Source of the DNA: an uncultured Ruminococcus sp.
Lineage (GTDB): Bacteria > Bacillota > Clostridia > Lachnospirales > Lachnospiraceae
Assembly: GCA_900553885.1 (NCBI GenBank)
Contig: USFD01000047.1
Coordinates: forward strand, 1 to 25,026
DNA length: 25,026 bases
Direction: 5' to 3'
Shown: piece after piece, positions 24,017 through 25,026 of the stretch
How positions within the stretch are numbered: position 1 is the first letter of the stretch
Layout: each line of letters opens with the position of its first letter
Program-made: the position numbers and the translations under genes
The notes under the pieces: generated by a model
Database searches by the model: none
Seen by the model: the letters and a program-made list of their open reading frames with translations, nothing else
What the model was told of the DNA's origin: nothing

Positions 24017-25026
24017 TTAAATCCTCCGGGCATAGTCCAAACTGATCCATCCGGCTCCGCTCTTCAGCCTTCCCCATCCAGCTGAAGAACCTTTTCCTTC
24101 CTTCACTTCCAAGATCGTAAACACGCCGGCACCGGTGAACTTCCCGGTCTTCCCATAATCCGTTCCCGGGCCTTTCCGAATATTCAGATCCGAAATGCTG
24201 ACTTTCACCAAAAACGGCACATCCGCCGCCTTCGATTCATATACCGCGCTTCCATCCGCATCAAAAACCTTATATCCCGGATTCTCATCCGCGCATTTCT
24301 TCGCGTTCTCCAGGATCTTGAACGCTCCCTTCTGGGACTTGGCATCTGTCCAGTTCTTCCTCACCCGGTACCATCGGATCACTTCACCATCGCCGGAGTC
24401 CTTGGCGTCATACTGCGTCAGATTCCATTTCTCAATGATAGAACAAAGCTTCTCCGCATAAGTCAGGCTTGTGGCATAGCCGCCGTCCTTGATAATCTGT
24501 ACCGCCTTTTTATAATCCGCACAGCCCTTCAGTCCCTCATACCGCAGCCGTTCCCCATTCTTCGCACCCAGCAGGTAAGCGCTGTGATCCGCGATAGAAT
24601 CTTCCACACAGGGGTACTTTCGGAAATCCGCTGTGACTGACACATAACTGCCGTCAGGGTTCTGCTCCTTTGTCTCCTTCTTATAAACGGAAACCCCATC
24701 CCAGGCAGAGCCGCCCCAGGTATTCCCGGACAGGGATTTTTTCATGCCGAACACATTATTGGCTTTCTGGGCCAGCTCACTCTTCCCGTACCCTGATTCC
24801 AAGATGAACTGCGCCAAGGATACAGACGCCAAGATCCCTGTTCTCTCCTGATCAGCTGTACACAGCGGCCCTATCTTCTGGATTACCTGCAGCTCCGTCA
24901 TCCCGGCAAATACCGAAGCCTGCAGGCCGGATGCCGTCCCGGCCCCTCCCATGGCCGCCTTCACATCCTTCCGGAACCCGTCCATGGTATAGCCCAGGCC
25001 AAGCCCCTTCCACAGATGCTCCGGAT
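24017..25026 (-). CDS. Phage-type glucosaminidase/SH3 lysin (partial, runs off right edge)
   Basis: This is a peptidoglycan hydrolase, probably the endolysin of the element. The frame is open to the right edge (PEHLWKGLGLGYT precedes the ATG at 24985, and no ribosome site is near that ATG), so the N-terminus is outside and may hold another catalytic domain. The visible part has a glucosaminidase (GH73/FlgJ-like) domain of about 150 residues: ILASVSLAQFILESGYGKSE with the likely catalytic Glu in LESGYG, NVFGMKKSLSGNTW, FRKYPCVEDSIADHSAYL and YATSLTYAEKLCSIIEKWNL. A linker WYRVRKNWTDAKSQKG follows, then an SH3b-like wall-binding domain (VKVSISDLNIRKGPGTDYGK, GWGRLKSGAGWISLDYARRI). It is followed by the strong terminator and is the only phage-like gene visible. 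Confidence 0.85.
   Translation of the reverse strand, partial: PEHLWKGLGLGYTMDGFRKDVKAAMGGAGTASGLQASVFAGMTELQVIQKIGPLCTADQERTGILASVSLAQFILESGYGKSELAQKANNVFGMKKSLSGNTWGGSAWDGVSVYKKETKEQNPDGSYVSVTADFRKYPCVEDSIADHSAYLLGAKNGERLRYEGLKGCADYKKAVQIIKDGGYATSLTYAEKLCSIIEKWNLTQYDAKDSGDGEVIRWYRVRKNWTDAKSQKGAFKILENAKKCADENPGYKVFDADGSAVYESKAADVPFLVKVSISDLNIRKGPGTDYGKTGKFTGAGVFTILEVKEGKGSSAGWGRLKSGAGWISLDYARRI

Larger units (their letters stand above)
13621..25026. mobile_element. Serine-recombinase integrative element / prophage end inserted in recQ (partial)
   Basis: The element starts where recQ is interrupted and runs past the right edge. Contents seen from the junction inward: an Avs-like STAND gene, a broken HTH gene, three large serine recombinases, a DUF6870-like gene and a phage-type lysin behind a strong terminator. 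Base composition shifts sharply: the Avs segment is much more AT-rich than recQ or the recombinases. The lysin and the recombinases next to the end favour a prophage, but an integrative conjugative element with a lysin is not excluded, because no structural or conjugation genes are visible. Confidence 0.75.

Noticed and set aside
24017..24985. Complete 322-residue lysin starting at the ATG at 24985
   Set aside because: No ribosome site precedes this ATG and the frame is open to the window edge, so the gene is partial.
1..25026. tRNA, rRNA or CRISPR arrays
   Set aside because: I saw no cloverleaf-like gap sequence and no short regularly spaced repeats. The only tandem repeat is the 1.19-kb coding duplication.

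Overview
The window looks like a low-to-moderate GC Gram-positive gut anaerobe of the Lachnospiraceae type. I base this on AGGAGG-type ribosome sites, a sortase-anchored surface protein ending in a TPKTGD-like signal, a cluster of large serine recombinases, and a DUF6870-type small protein. No species-level marker is present, so this is inference. Every gene I can support is on the minus strand, so transcription runs from high to low coordinates.

Left part, chromosomal, 1-13620. A SatD-family regulator, a DUF3307 membrane protein, McrB (with an EVE modified-base reader domain) and McrC form a tight four-gene operon (1-4321). It has a readable promoter (TTGATT, 17 bp, TATACT) and a nested palindrome just upstream of it. 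Next comes a cell-wall-anchored phosphoesterase carrying two near-identical copies of a 397-residue module, followed by a YibE/F-type permease and a long hairpin terminator (4501-9072). Then come a membrane-anchored protein with two 127-residue-spaced repeats, a 509-residue protein with UDG-like motifs at its C-terminus, and recQ, coupled by 4-nt ATGA overlaps (9252-13629).

Right part, mobile element, from about 13621 past the right edge. recQ is cut exactly in front of its DEAH codons: the remaining frame starts at ADEAHCISQWG and meets a TGA four codons upstream. To the right are, in order: an element end with small repeats; an AT-rich Avs-like STAND NTPase gene with an N-terminal PD-(D/E)XK-type nuclease domain; a small XRE-type HTH gene broken by a one-base frameshift; three tandem large serine recombinase genes; a DUF6870-like gene; a strong terminator; and the end of a phage-type glucosaminidase/SH3 lysin that runs out of the window. 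This is best read as a prophage or related integrative element that uses serine recombinases to integrate into recQ and carries an anti-phage gene between its recombinases and its end.

The most notable points are these. The Avs-like protein (1229 aa) is followed, in the same reading frame after one TAA, by 203 codons that look like its missing C-terminal domain and have no start of their own. The neighbouring HTH regulator is also broken. The insertion separates recQ from its helicase Walker A half. The McrBC system is embedded in a SatD/DUF3307 operon with a candidate operator.
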